From Chitinophaga filiformis (GTDB lineage: Bacteria > Bacteroidota > Bacteroidia > Chitinophagales > Chitinophagaceae), in contig NZ_FNBN01000001.1 of the NCBI RefSeq assembly GCF_900102545.1, positions 1 to 61,475 of the forward strand: a DNA stretch of 61,475 bases. The letters run 5' to 3'. The notes beneath the pieces are model-generated. The model was not told the DNA's origin, searched no databases, and saw only the letters and a program-made list of their open reading frames with translations. Positions 53,084 through 61,190 of this stretch are shown here, piece by piece (the first letter of the stretch is position 1; each line of letters starts with the position of its first letter). The position numbers and the translations under genes were made by a program.

Positions 53084-53857
53084 CTACTTAACGGCATTAC
53101 CGGTAGAAGGTTTTGATACAAATGACAGCAGAACGTAGCACACAAAGACAAAAGGTACGGTAGCAAATTTCAGCACAGGAATACCTGCTATTGACAATGC
53201 CACCAACACCAGACGGGCCCAGTTGGGCCTCAGCTGCAGGCTTTTAAACTTCAGACTAAGCATTGGTATTTCTGCTACCATCAGGTAACATAAGAGCGCA
53301 ATGATGGTATACAGCACCCATATATTCTGCAGCCAGTGAGCCAGGTTGAACGGGTTATACAATATGATCAGCGGGAAGGAAGCTACCAGCAATCCAACTG
53401 CGGGTGTAGGAATACCGATAAAATTCTCTGACTGCCGGGTATCCAGGTTGAACTTAGCCAGCCTGTATGCGGCAAAACAGGGCACCAGCAATGCAGGTGC
53501 AAGGTTGATATAAGAAACGTCAAATACATCCGGCATACGCATATAGGCGCTGCGCAGCAGGCGGAATAACATCAGTCCCGGTACCAGCCCAAAGCTGATC
53601 ACATCTGCCAGGGAATCCAGCTCGCGGCCGAAGGGCGATTGTAATTTGAGCCACCTCGCTGCCAGTCCGTCGGTAAAATCAAACAAAGCGGCCAGCACTA
53701 CCATAGCAGACGCCCAGTAAACAGGCTCCGGGTTAGTGATAGTATACTCTACACCGTTGAACTCCGCAATGTACTGCGGAGCATGCAGGATATAAATAAC
53801 GGCGAGGGCGCCGCAAAAAAGGTTGCTGAGCGTAAGGATGTTAGGTAGTTGCTTCAT
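53084..53857 (-). CDS. pssA: CDP-diacylglycerol-serine O-phosphatidyltransferase
   Basis: A 257-residue membrane enzyme that makes phosphatidylserine from CDP-diacylglycerol and serine, the precursor of phosphatidylethanolamine. The CDP-alcohol phosphotransferase motif DGLAARWLKLQSPFGRELD followed by SLAD (near residues 64-86) matches DGx2ARx8Gx3Dx3D. The family opening LPNILTLSNLFCGALAVI is present. Six or more hydrophobic segments are expected. It lies about 47 bp upstream of purS on the same strand, so the two might be co-transcribed, although purS has its own promoter box. Confidence 0.94.
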   Translation of the reverse strand: MKQLPNILTLSNLFCGALAVIYILHAPQYIAEFNGVEYTITNPEPVYWASAMVVLAALFDFTDGLAARWLKLQSPFGRELDSLADVISFGLVPGLMLFRLLRSAYMRMPDVFDVSYINLAPALLVPCFAAYRLAKFNLDTRQSENFIGIPTPAVGLLVASFPLIILYNPFNLAHWLQNIWVLYTIIALLCYLMVAEIPMLSLKFKSLQLRPNWARLVLVALSIAGIPVLKFATVPFVFVCYVLLSFVSKPSTGNAVK

Positions 53858-53941
53858 TTGTATTCAAGCCGATCGCCTATGGGAATTGTATCCATAGACG
53901 ATCGCACATTTTTAGCATTAAATATTTAGTAAATATATACA

Positions 53942-55234
53942 CTATTTCTTCATCAACGACTCTATCTCCTCAGCAGTGATAGGAATATTCTTCATGAGAT
54001 CTACATTTCCGCCTGCTGTCAGCCAGACATTGTTCTCAATACGGATACCCATTTTTTCTTCCTCAATATAGATACCGGGTTCTATTGTCATCACGGAATT
54101 TTCCGGGATAGGCAGGAAAAAGGATGGTCCCAGGTCATGCACCCCTACTCCCAGGTGGTGAGAGATACCATGATACAGGTATCTGCGGTAAGCAGGTGCT
54201 TCCGGATCCTGGTTTTTGATGTCTTCCTCTTTCAGCAGCCCAAGCTTCACAAACTGCTTTCCGGCTTCCACACCTACCATATCATGGTATTTAGCGATGG
54301 TCAGTCCTGGCCTGAGGATGGATTTCGCATAGTTATGCAGGTGCAGGCAGGCATCATATACTTCACGCTGGCGGGCGGTGAACTTACCATTTACCGGCAC
54401 GGTACGGGTAAGGTCTGCATTGTAACCGCCATAGGCTGCCCCAAAGTCCATGAGGATCAGTTCCCCGTCCTTACATTCCTGGTTGTTGAATATATAATGG
54501 AGGATGCGGGCACGGTCGCCGCTGGCGATAATGGAACCATATGCCTCCCCGTCTGCCCTGTTGCGCAGGAATTCATGCAGGATCTCTGCATGGATCTCAT
54601 GTTCCCAAACGCCGGGACGAATAAACTGCAATAAGCGGCGGAAGGTCTTTTCGGTAATGTCGATAGCCTGCTGGATCACGTTCACCTCTTCGGCAGACTT
54701 GACAGCACGCAGTTTCTTGAATATAACGGCGGCACGCAGGTAATTATGCAGAGGGTAACGGCTGCGCAATTCATTCGCGTAGCGGTAATCCCTTACAGGT
54801 ACCAGGCTGGATTTACGGTTATTTTCGTTTGTGTTCAGGTAAATATTGGTGGCATCATGGATCCATGGCTGCAATACGGCATCCAGGGAGTCCAGCCATA
54901 CTACCGTAGAGATACCGGAAATGGCGAAAGCCTCATTTTTCCTTAAACGGTGGCCATCCCACTTCTCTTTCAGCTCGTTAGGGCGTACCAGTACCAGCAC
55001 TTCCCGGTATTTCGGGTCCGGATTGTCGGGGTACAATATAACCATCGTATCCTCCTGCTCTATACCGGTTAGCCAATACAGATCTGCATTCTGCTGGAAC
55101 TTGTGAAATGCGTCGCCATTGGTAGGCAGTTCATCATTGGAGTTGATGATCGCTATGGACTGTGGCTGCATTTCTGCAATAAAGCGCTGACGATTCTTTA
55201 TAAAGATCTGAGAGTCTAATGGTAAATTTTTCAT
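53942..55234 (-). CDS. pepP: Xaa-Pro aminopeptidase (aminopeptidase P, M24B)
   Basis: A 430-residue dimetal enzyme that removes an N-terminal residue preceding proline. An AMP_N domain (about 5-140, with LTGIEQEDTMVILYPD) precedes the pita-bread catalytic domain. Metal ligands can be followed: Asp in ILMDFGAAYGGYNADLTRTV (both Asp), His in GISHHLGVGVHDLG, Glu in MTIEPGIYIE, and Glu in MGIRIENNV. Length is typical. It stands alone; a 456-bp gene-free region lies upstream, toward pckA. Confidence 0.94.
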   Translation of the reverse strand: MKNLPLDSQIFIKNRQRFIAEMQPQSIAIINSNDELPTNGDAFHKFQQNADLYWLTGIEQEDTMVILYPDNPDPKYREVLVLVRPNELKEKWDGHRLRKNEAFAISGISTVVWLDSLDAVLQPWIHDATNIYLNTNENNRKSSLVPVRDYRYANELRSRYPLHNYLRAAVIFKKLRAVKSAEEVNVIQQAIDITEKTFRRLLQFIRPGVWEHEIHAEILHEFLRNRADGEAYGSIIASGDRARILHYIFNNQECKDGELILMDFGAAYGGYNADLTRTVPVNGKFTARQREVYDACLHLHNYAKSILRPGLTIAKYHDMVGVEAGKQFVKLGLLKEEDIKNQDPEAPAYRRYLYHGISHHLGVGVHDLGPSFFLPIPENSVMTIEPGIYIEEEKMGIRIENNVWLTAGGNVDLMKNIPITAEEIESLMKK

Positions 55235-55635
55235 ATTCTTTGTTTACGTTGGTGTATGTAAAAGCGCGTCAAACCTACTGAAATTTCACAATAAGCGCCA
55301 CCCTGTCTTTTACAGCCGGAGGCCCGCCCTGTTCCATAATATTATATGAGCGCTTGTTCCATGCTACGCAGGAGCATAAAGCGTACTTTACTATGAGCAG
55401 TGTTCAGATTTATTACGGTGGAATTCAGAAAGAGATAGAAATAAATATCGGATAACATTTACCTGGCTGTAATATAATGAAATATACCATTATACGATAT
55501 AAGAATAAGTGTATAGCAACCGCTTATTTCTTTACCGTTTCCTGCAAAACAGCCAGATCCATTTTAGATATTTATCAAACAAATATCCATTTAGCAGTTA
55601 GGATTTCTAAATTTAGACAAATCTGCAGCCTTTAA
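55235..55635. other. Gene-free region between pepP and pckA
   Basis: No supported gene is seen. A 20-codon frame with its own ATG (55393-55455) exists but has no family resemblance and no promoter box. The stretch is AT-rich near pckA and contains short inverted words around 55349-55380. The pckA promoter begins at its end. Confidence 0.5.
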
Positions 55636-55665
55636 TTTGATAATATCAAAAAAGCACTAGATTTG
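55636..55665 (+). promoter_or_regulatory. Consensus promoter for pckA
   Basis: TTTG at 55636-55639 and TAGATTTG at 55658-55665 with 18 bp between them is one of the best matches in the window to the Bacteroidota -33/-7 consensus. The ATG lies 25 nt downstream. Confidence 0.78.
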
Positions 55666-55690
55666 CTTACTACACCAAAACAATCTTACT

Positions 55691-57292
55691 ATGCAAGTCA
55701 GCAGTGTAAGGAATCCTGTTGCCGACCTATTAGAGTTAGGTATTAGGCAACCTAATCACGTTTATTATCAATTGGAGCCGGCAGAACTGATTGCACAAAC
55801 AGTAGCTGCAGGCCAGGGGGTCATCACCAGCAGCGGCGCACTTGCCGTGAATACCGGTCAATTTACAGGCCGGTCTCCCAAAGACAAATTTATTGTGAAA
55901 GATGAGCTTACGGCGGCTACCGTTAACTGGAATGATTTCAACATTCCGGTTAACCCTGCCAGCTTTGATAAGCTGTACAACAAACTCACCCGCTACTTTA
56001 CAGGCAAGGATGTATGGGTAAGAGATGGTTATGCCTGCGCCGATCCGGCTTATCGGGTGAACATCAAAGTGATCACAGAAACACCGTGGGCCAACCTGTT
56101 TGCCTATAATATGTTCCTGCGGCCTACTGAAGAGGAACTGGAAAACATGCATCCGGAATGGACCGTTATCCAGGCGCCGGGCTTCCTGGCAGATCCTGCT
56201 ACGGATGATACCCGTCAGGGCAATTTCGCCATGATCAGCTTCACCAGGAAGACGGTTATTATCGGTGGCTCAGCCTATACCGGCGAGATCAAGAAAGGCA
56301 TTTTCTCTATCCTCAATTATATACTCCCCCATGAACATGGTGTATTGAGCATGCATTGCTCCGCCAACCAGGGAGAACAGGGAGATACCGCTATTTTCTT
56401 CGGATTGAGCGGTACCGGCAAAACCACTCTCAGTGCAGATCCTGACCGTAAGCTGATCGGCGACGATGAACATGGCTGGTCTGAGCACAACGTCTTCAAT
56501 TTTGAAGGTGGTTGTTATGCCAAGTGTATAGACCTCAGTGAAGAAAAGGAACCGCAGATATTCCATGCTATCCGTGAAGGTGCGCTGCTGGAGAATGTGA
56601 TCTGTTATACCGGCACTAATGATGTGAACTATGCGGATAAATGCATCACGGAAAATACCCGTGTATCCTACCCGCTGCATTACATCGATAATGCCCTGAT
56701 ACCATCCATAGGCAATATTCCGGAAAATATCTTCCTCCTGACATGTGATGCCTATGGCGTATTGCCGCCTATCTCCAGGTTGACGCCGGAGCAGGCCATG
56801 TATCAGTTCATCTCCGGTTATACCGCCCGGGTGGCGGGAACAGAAGCAGGTATTACCGAACCTACAACTACTTTCAGTACCTGTTTTGGCGCACCTTTCC
56901 TTCCTCTGCATCCGGTTAAATATGCAGCTATGCTGGGAGAGAAATTACGCCGTTACCAGGCGAAAGTATGGCTGGTGAATACCGGCTGGACCGGAGGAGC
57001 ATACGGCACCGGGCAGCGTATCAAGCTATCTTATACCCGCGCCATGGTAGCTGCCGCCCTGAAAGGACAACTGGACAAGCTGGCATATAAGGATCATCCT
57101 GTGTTCGGCTTCTCTATTCCTGAATCATGTCCGGGCGTACCGTCAGAACTGCTGGACCCAAGCAATACCTGGGCCGATAAGGAAGCATACGACAAGCAGG
57201 CTATTGCACTGGGACACAAGTTTGTACACAACTTTGAAAAATATGCCGATCAGGCAACACCGGAAATTTTATCTGCATCTCCAAGAATTTAG
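55691..57292 (+). CDS. pckA: Phosphoenolpyruvate carboxykinase (ATP)
   Basis: A 533-residue enzyme that interconverts oxaloacetate and phosphoenolpyruvate; in many Bacteroidota it also fixes CO2 in the anaplerotic direction. The ATP-type P-loop FGLSGTGKTTLSAD near residue 240 is followed by the PEPCK-specific DDEHGWS and FNFEGGCYAKCIDL. Further motifs: NTGQFTGRSPKDKFIV, KKGIFSILNYILP, and RIKLSYTRAM near residue 440. Complete. It has its own promoter and lies 165 bp before folD. Confidence 0.97.
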   Translation: MQVSSVRNPVADLLELGIRQPNHVYYQLEPAELIAQTVAAGQGVITSSGALAVNTGQFTGRSPKDKFIVKDELTAATVNWNDFNIPVNPASFDKLYNKLTRYFTGKDVWVRDGYACADPAYRVNIKVITETPWANLFAYNMFLRPTEEELENMHPEWTVIQAPGFLADPATDDTRQGNFAMISFTRKTVIIGGSAYTGEIKKGIFSILNYILPHEHGVLSMHCSANQGEQGDTAIFFGLSGTGKTTLSADPDRKLIGDDEHGWSEHNVFNFEGGCYAKCIDLSEEKEPQIFHAIREGALLENVICYTGTNDVNYADKCITENTRVSYPLHYIDNALIPSIGNIPENIFLLTCDAYGVLPPISRLTPEQAMYQFISGYTARVAGTEAGITEPTTTFSTCFGAPFLPLHPVKYAAMLGEKLRRYQAKVWLVNTGWTGGAYGTGQRIKLSYTRAMVAAALKGQLDKLAYKDHPVFGFSIPESCPGVPSELLDPSNTWADKEAYDKQAIALGHKFVHNFEKYADQATPEILSASPRI

Positions 57293-57420
57293 CTATATTG
57301 GCATTCTCACTCCGCCTTTAAAATTTCCACTACTTATTACAAGTTCATTGATACAGGCTTTGCCTGTCGCGAAACAAGTAACCTATTCATTATTTGCATG
57401 ATTAATGACAGGGAACTTGT

Positions 57421-57453
57421 TTTGCGGAACTTGAAAGGAAAATCCTACCTTTG
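57421..57453 (+). promoter_or_regulatory. Promoter for folD with almost no leader
   Basis: TTTG at 57421-57424 and TACCTTTG at 57446-57453 (21-bp spacing). The ATG at 57457 follows only three nt after the -7 box, so the transcript would begin at or next to the start codon. Confidence 0.65.
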
Positions 57454-57456
57454 CGC

Positions 57457-58344
57457 ATGCAAATTTTAGACGGTAAACTTGTTTCAGCGGCTGTTAAAGC
57501 CCAATTGGCAGATAAGGTAACTGAATTGAAAGCGTTGGGCGAAAAAGTCCCCCACCTGGCAGCCATCCTGGTTGGCAACAATCCAGCCAGTGAAACTTAT
57601 GTGGCATCTAAGGTGAAATCCTGCGCCGAGATCGGTTTTCACTCCACTCTTTTACGCTTCGATGCGAAAATCTCTGAAAAGCATTTACTGGACAATATCA
57701 CATTGCTGAATGAAAATGCAGATATTGACGGTATACTCGTACAACTTCCTCTTCCCAAACATATCAACGAAGAACTGGTGATCAACACCATCGATCCCAG
57801 CAAGGATGTAGATGGTTTCCATCCCATGAACGTCGGTAAAATGGTGGCAGGACTGCCTACTTATATTCCCGCAACTCCTTACGGCATTATGCTGATGCTG
57901 GAACACTATAACATCCCTACCAAAGGGAAACATGCAGTAGTGATCGGTCGCAGCCACATCGTAGGTACGCCTATGAGCATCCTGCTGAGCCGTAACGCCA
58001 ATCCGGGTAATTGCACCGTAACGCTCACACACTCACAGACAGCCAACCTGAAAGAGATCTGTCTTCAGGCCGACATCATTGTGGCAGCCATCGGCCGCCC
58101 GAACTTTGTGACCGCAGATATGGTGAAAGAAGGCGCTGTAGTGATCGACGTAGGTATCAACCGTATCGAGGATGCTACCAAAAAGAGCGGTTTCAGACTG
58201 GTGGGCGATGTAGATTACAACGCCGTAGCACCTAAAACCAGCTTTATTACTCCGGTACCGGGTGGTGTAGGTCCTATGACCATTGCAGCATTGCTGAAAA
58301 ATACGTACCACGCCTCTCTGGGTCAGAAAGTAAACATGAACTAA
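57457..58344 (+). CDS. folD: Bifunctional methylenetetrahydrofolate dehydrogenase/cyclohydrolase
   Basis: A 295-residue enzyme that oxidises 5,10-methylene-THF and hydrolyses the product to 10-formyl-THF, supplying one-carbon units. Family marks: LVGNNPASETYVASKVKSC with the catalytic Lys-region (Y/K), ILVQLPLPKHI, PSKDVDGFHPMNVGKM, the NAD(P) motif VIGRSHIVGTPMSILL, and PGGVGPMTIAALLKNT. ATG at 57457 is used; an upstream in-frame TTG overlaps the promoter. The start is nearly coincident with the predicted transcription start, suggesting a leaderless mRNA. Confidence 0.97.
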   Translation: MQILDGKLVSAAVKAQLADKVTELKALGEKVPHLAAILVGNNPASETYVASKVKSCAEIGFHSTLLRFDAKISEKHLLDNITLLNENADIDGILVQLPLPKHINEELVINTIDPSKDVDGFHPMNVGKMVAGLPTYIPATPYGIMLMLEHYNIPTKGKHAVVIGRSHIVGTPMSILLSRNANPGNCTVTLTHSQTANLKEICLQADIIVAAIGRPNFVTADMVKEGAVVIDVGINRIEDATKKSGFRLVGDVDYNAVAPKTSFITPVPGGVGPMTIAALLKNTYHASLGQKVNMN

Positions 58345-58360
58345 CAAAATATCCTGTAAA

Positions 58361-58406
58361 ACGCTTAACACTTTGTACGCCCAACGGCATATAAAGCGTT
58401 AAGCGT
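58361..58406. other. Inverted repeat between folD and queE
   Basis: Arms acgcttaacactttgt (58361-58376) and ataaagcgttaagcgt (58391-58406) pair at 14 of 16 positions. No T-run follows, so it is a hairpin of unclear role, possibly a weak terminator of folD. Confidence 0.65.
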
Positions 58407-58453
58407 TCTGCATTTCCGGGGAACCGATCCGTCAGGGTATCTCCCCATTTACG

Positions 58454-58461
58454 TACCTTTG
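58454..58461 (+). promoter_or_regulatory. TAnnTTTG box directly before queE
   Basis: TACCTTTG ends four nt before the queE ATG at 58466, the same close placement as for folD. No TTTG is seen at the -33 distance. Confidence 0.5.
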
Positions 58462-58465
58462 CAAA

Positions 58466-59095
58466 ATGTCAACAACAACAGCCGATATCGCAACATCTCT
58501 TCAGCTTCCTGTAATGGAACGTTTCTACACCCTGCAGGGTGAAGGCAACTACCAGGGCCAGGCCGCGTATTTCATACGCCTGGGCGGATGCGACGTAGGC
58601 TGTCACTGGTGCGACGTAAAAGACAGCTGGGACGCTTCCCGTCATCCGCTGATCGCTATCAGTGAACTGGTACAGGATGCAGCCGTACATCCCGGCCGTA
58701 TTGCCGTGATCACCGGCGGAGAACCCCTTATGCACAACCTGGATGCGCTGACAGACGCGCTGCACAAAGAAGGTTTCCGCACCCATATGGAAACCTCCGG
58801 CTCCTCCCCTTTAAGCGGGCACTGGGACTGGATTACCCTCTCTCCCAAGAAGTTCAAAGCCCCTCTCCCTGAGATCTGTGGAGTAGCCCATGAACTGAAA
58901 GTAGTAATATTCAACAAAACCGATTTTGCCTGGGCGGAAAAATATGCTGCGCTGGCAGGCTCTCACTGCAAGCTCTACCTGCAACCGGAATGGGACCGTG
59001 CGGCAGAGATCACTCCTCTCATCATCTACTACATCAAGGAAAATCCTCAATGGCAGCTTTCCCTGCAGGTGCATAAGTACATCAATGTGCCTTAA
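58466..59095 (+). CDS. queE: 7-carboxy-7-deazaguanine synthase QueE
   Basis: A 209-residue radical SAM enzyme that converts 6-carboxytetrahydropterin to 7-carboxy-7-deazaguanine, the first committed purine-like intermediate of queuosine synthesis. The radical SAM cluster motif is GGCDVGCHWCDVK (CxxxCxxC) near residue 45, followed by GGEP (VITGGEPLMHN) near residue 88. The N-terminal ERFYTLQGEGNYQGQ is typical. It is followed 78 bp later by the PorE-like gene. Tgt, which acts later in the pathway, is also in this window but far away. Confidence 0.96.
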   Translation: MSTTTADIATSLQLPVMERFYTLQGEGNYQGQAAYFIRLGGCDVGCHWCDVKDSWDASRHPLIAISELVQDAAVHPGRIAVITGGEPLMHNLDALTDALHKEGFRTHMETSGSSPLSGHWDWITLSPKKFKAPLPEICGVAHELKVVIFNKTDFAWAEKYAALAGSHCKLYLQPEWDRAAEITPLIIYYIKENPQWQLSLQVHKYINVP

Positions 59096-59173
59096 ACCGG
59101 CTGCCCTACATCATATTAAGGCCTTACATTTGTGCTTTTTTTCATATATTGGCGGCCTAGCCAATCTAAAGTT

Positions 59174-61069
59174 ATGAGAAGAATCTTCCTATTGACGAGC
59201 AGTTGCTTCCTGTTATGCCTGGAACTAAGCGCCCAGGTCATAACATATGAGAACGCGAAGAAAAAAGCCCAGAAAACTTTTGATGACGCCCAGATGGCAA
59301 TAAGGGAATACCGTATGACGGATGCCGTTGATCTGCTGAAAGACTGTGTAAGACAGGAACCTGGATTTACAGACGCTTACGGACAGATGGTCATCACGTA
59401 TGCGGAGATGAAACAATACAAAGACGCCATCACCAACTACGAAACGCTGAAAAGGCTTGATAGTCCTTCCACCAGGCCTGCTATGCTGGCTTATTCCAAA
59501 GCACTGGCAGGCGAAGGAAGATTCAGTGAAGCACTGGCCACTGTTACCCAATACGTCCAGACCAACAAAACAAAAAATGCAAGAGCAGAAGCGCTCCTGA
59601 AAGCATATACCTTCGCTGCCAGGGCAGCTTCCAAACCGGTTCCTTTCAAACCACATAATATGGGCGACAGCATCAATACCAAGGATCCGGAATATTTCCC
59701 GTCCCTGACCATTGATGGCAAAACACTCGTTTTCACCCGTCGTGTGAACAGCAAGAATGAAGACTTCTATGTTTCTGAAAAGGACGACAGTCTTGGCTGG
59801 ATGCCGGCCTATGGCTTCGGGTCGCCGGTAAACACCGCCAATAACGAAGGCGCACAGAATATCTCCCAGGATGGAAATATGCTGGTGTTCACCGGTTGCG
59901 ACTTCCCCGGAGGAAGAGGTAGCTGTGACCTCTACTACACTGTCAGAACAGAAGAAGGACTGTGGGTAGAACCTATGAACATGGGCTCTCCTATCAATAC
60001 CCGCGACTGGGAATCACAACCAAGCCTTTCTGCCGACAGGCAAACACTGTACTTTGCCCGTGAAACTGCGGATGCAGGTTCCGAGATCTTCATGAGCAAA
60101 TTACAGCCTAACGGTAAATGGGGATTTCCGGAGCGACTGGATTCGAACATCAACACACCTGGTCGTGAAGCCACTCCTTTCATACATCCCGATAATCAGA
60201 CGCTGTATTTCGCATCCAACGGTCATGAGGGCTTTGGCGATATGGATATCTACTTCTCCCGCCGTCAGCCTGACGGCAGCTGGGGCCCGGCAGTTAATCT
60301 TGGTTACCCGATCAACACCGTGGATGAAGACGCCAGCCTCGTAGTAGCAGCCGACGGTAAAACTGCTTATTTCGCATCAGACAGATCGGATAGCCGTGGA
60401 CAACTGGACATCTATAGTTTTGAGCTGTACCCGGAAGCCCGTGCGCAGAGAACACTCTTTGTAAGAGGTTACGTGTATGATGCCAAGACTAAACGCCGTC
60501 TCGTAGGTAATGTAGAACTGACTGACCTGGAAACAGGAAAGACAGCTGCTGTAGTGCGTACAGACAGAATAGGCAACTACACGATACCATTGCCCACCGG
60601 TAAAGACTACGCCTTTAACGTAAACCGTAAAGGTTACCTGTTCTACTCTGATAATTTCTCCCTGAAAAATAAAACAGAAGATTCCATGTTCGTGAGAGAT
60701 ATTCCTCTCGTTCCACTGGATACAAGCGCTGTAATGGTGTTGTATAACATCTTCTTTGATACCAGACAATTCAACCTCAAACCAGGTTCTGAAATTGAGC
60801 TGAACAGACTCGTAGGATTGATGCAGGAAAATCAAACCCTGATTGTCGAGATCAGCGGGCACACTGATAATGTCGGTAATGACCAGGATAATATGATCCT
60901 GTCTGAACGCCGTGCGCAGGCAGTTGTGAAATACCTGGTAAGTAAGGGTATCCCAGCTGAGAGATTGCAGGCGAAAGGTTATGGAGAAACAATGCCTGTA
61001 GCAGATAATAATACGCTCGGGGGAAGGGCCGCAAATAGAAGAACGGAATTCAAGATATTGAAGCTGTAG
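59174..61069 (+). CDS. PorE-like OmpA family protein (TPR, PD40 propeller, CRD, OmpA)
   Basis: A 631-residue exported protein. Signal peptide 1-20 (ELSA-Q). Domain order: TPR-like helices (about 25-150, with FTDAYGQMVITYAEMKQYKDA), PD40/WD40-like beta-propeller repeats (about 170-415; YFPSLTIDGKTLVFTRR, QPSLSADRQTLYFAR, TLYFASNGHEGFGDMDIYFS), a carboxypeptidase-regulatory-like beta domain (about 425-510), and a C-terminal OmpA peptidoglycan-binding domain (about 525-631; VEISGHTDNVGN, RRAQAVVKYL). This order equals PorE of the T9SS, which ties the outer-membrane complex to the wall. It lacks an obvious lipobox, unlike PorE of Porphyromonas. A TACATTTG box (59125-59132) lies 41 nt upstream. 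Confidence 0.88.
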   Translation: MRRIFLLTSSCFLLCLELSAQVITYENAKKKAQKTFDDAQMAIREYRMTDAVDLLKDCVRQEPGFTDAYGQMVITYAEMKQYKDAITNYETLKRLDSPSTRPAMLAYSKALAGEGRFSEALATVTQYVQTNKTKNARAEALLKAYTFAARAASKPVPFKPHNMGDSINTKDPEYFPSLTIDGKTLVFTRRVNSKNEDFYVSEKDDSLGWMPAYGFGSPVNTANNEGAQNISQDGNMLVFTGCDFPGGRGSCDLYYTVRTEEGLWVEPMNMGSPINTRDWESQPSLSADRQTLYFARETADAGSEIFMSKLQPNGKWGFPERLDSNINTPGREATPFIHPDNQTLYFASNGHEGFGDMDIYFSRRQPDGSWGPAVNLGYPINTVDEDASLVVAADGKTAYFASDRSDSRGQLDIYSFELYPEARAQRTLFVRGYVYDAKTKRRLVGNVELTDLETGKTAAVVRTDRIGNYTIPLPTGKDYAFNVNRKGYLFYSDNFSLKNKTEDSMFVRDIPLVPLDTSAVMVLYNIFFDTRQFNLKPGSEIELNRLVGLMQENQTLIVEISGHTDNVGNDQDNMILSERRAQAVVKYLVSKGIPAERLQAKGYGETMPVADNNTLGGRAANRRTEFKILKL

Positions 61070-61091
61070 CGACAGCATAAATGCGAACTAA

Positions 61092-61141
61092 AAAATCAGG
61101 AATAATGCAGCGAATAGCTTGTGTTATTCCTGATTTTTTTT
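61092..61141 (+). terminator. Terminator after the PorE-like gene
   Basis: Stem aaaaatcaggaataa / ttattcctgattttt with a long loop, ending in a T-run to 61141. Confidence 0.85.
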
Positions 61142-61190
61142 GAGGGTAATTGTATTCAACAAAATGTAATCAACTTCACGCGACCTGTGT

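Noticed and set aside
55393..55455. 20-codon open frame upstream of pckA
   Set aside because: No promoter box, no family resemblance; a frame this short is expected by chance.
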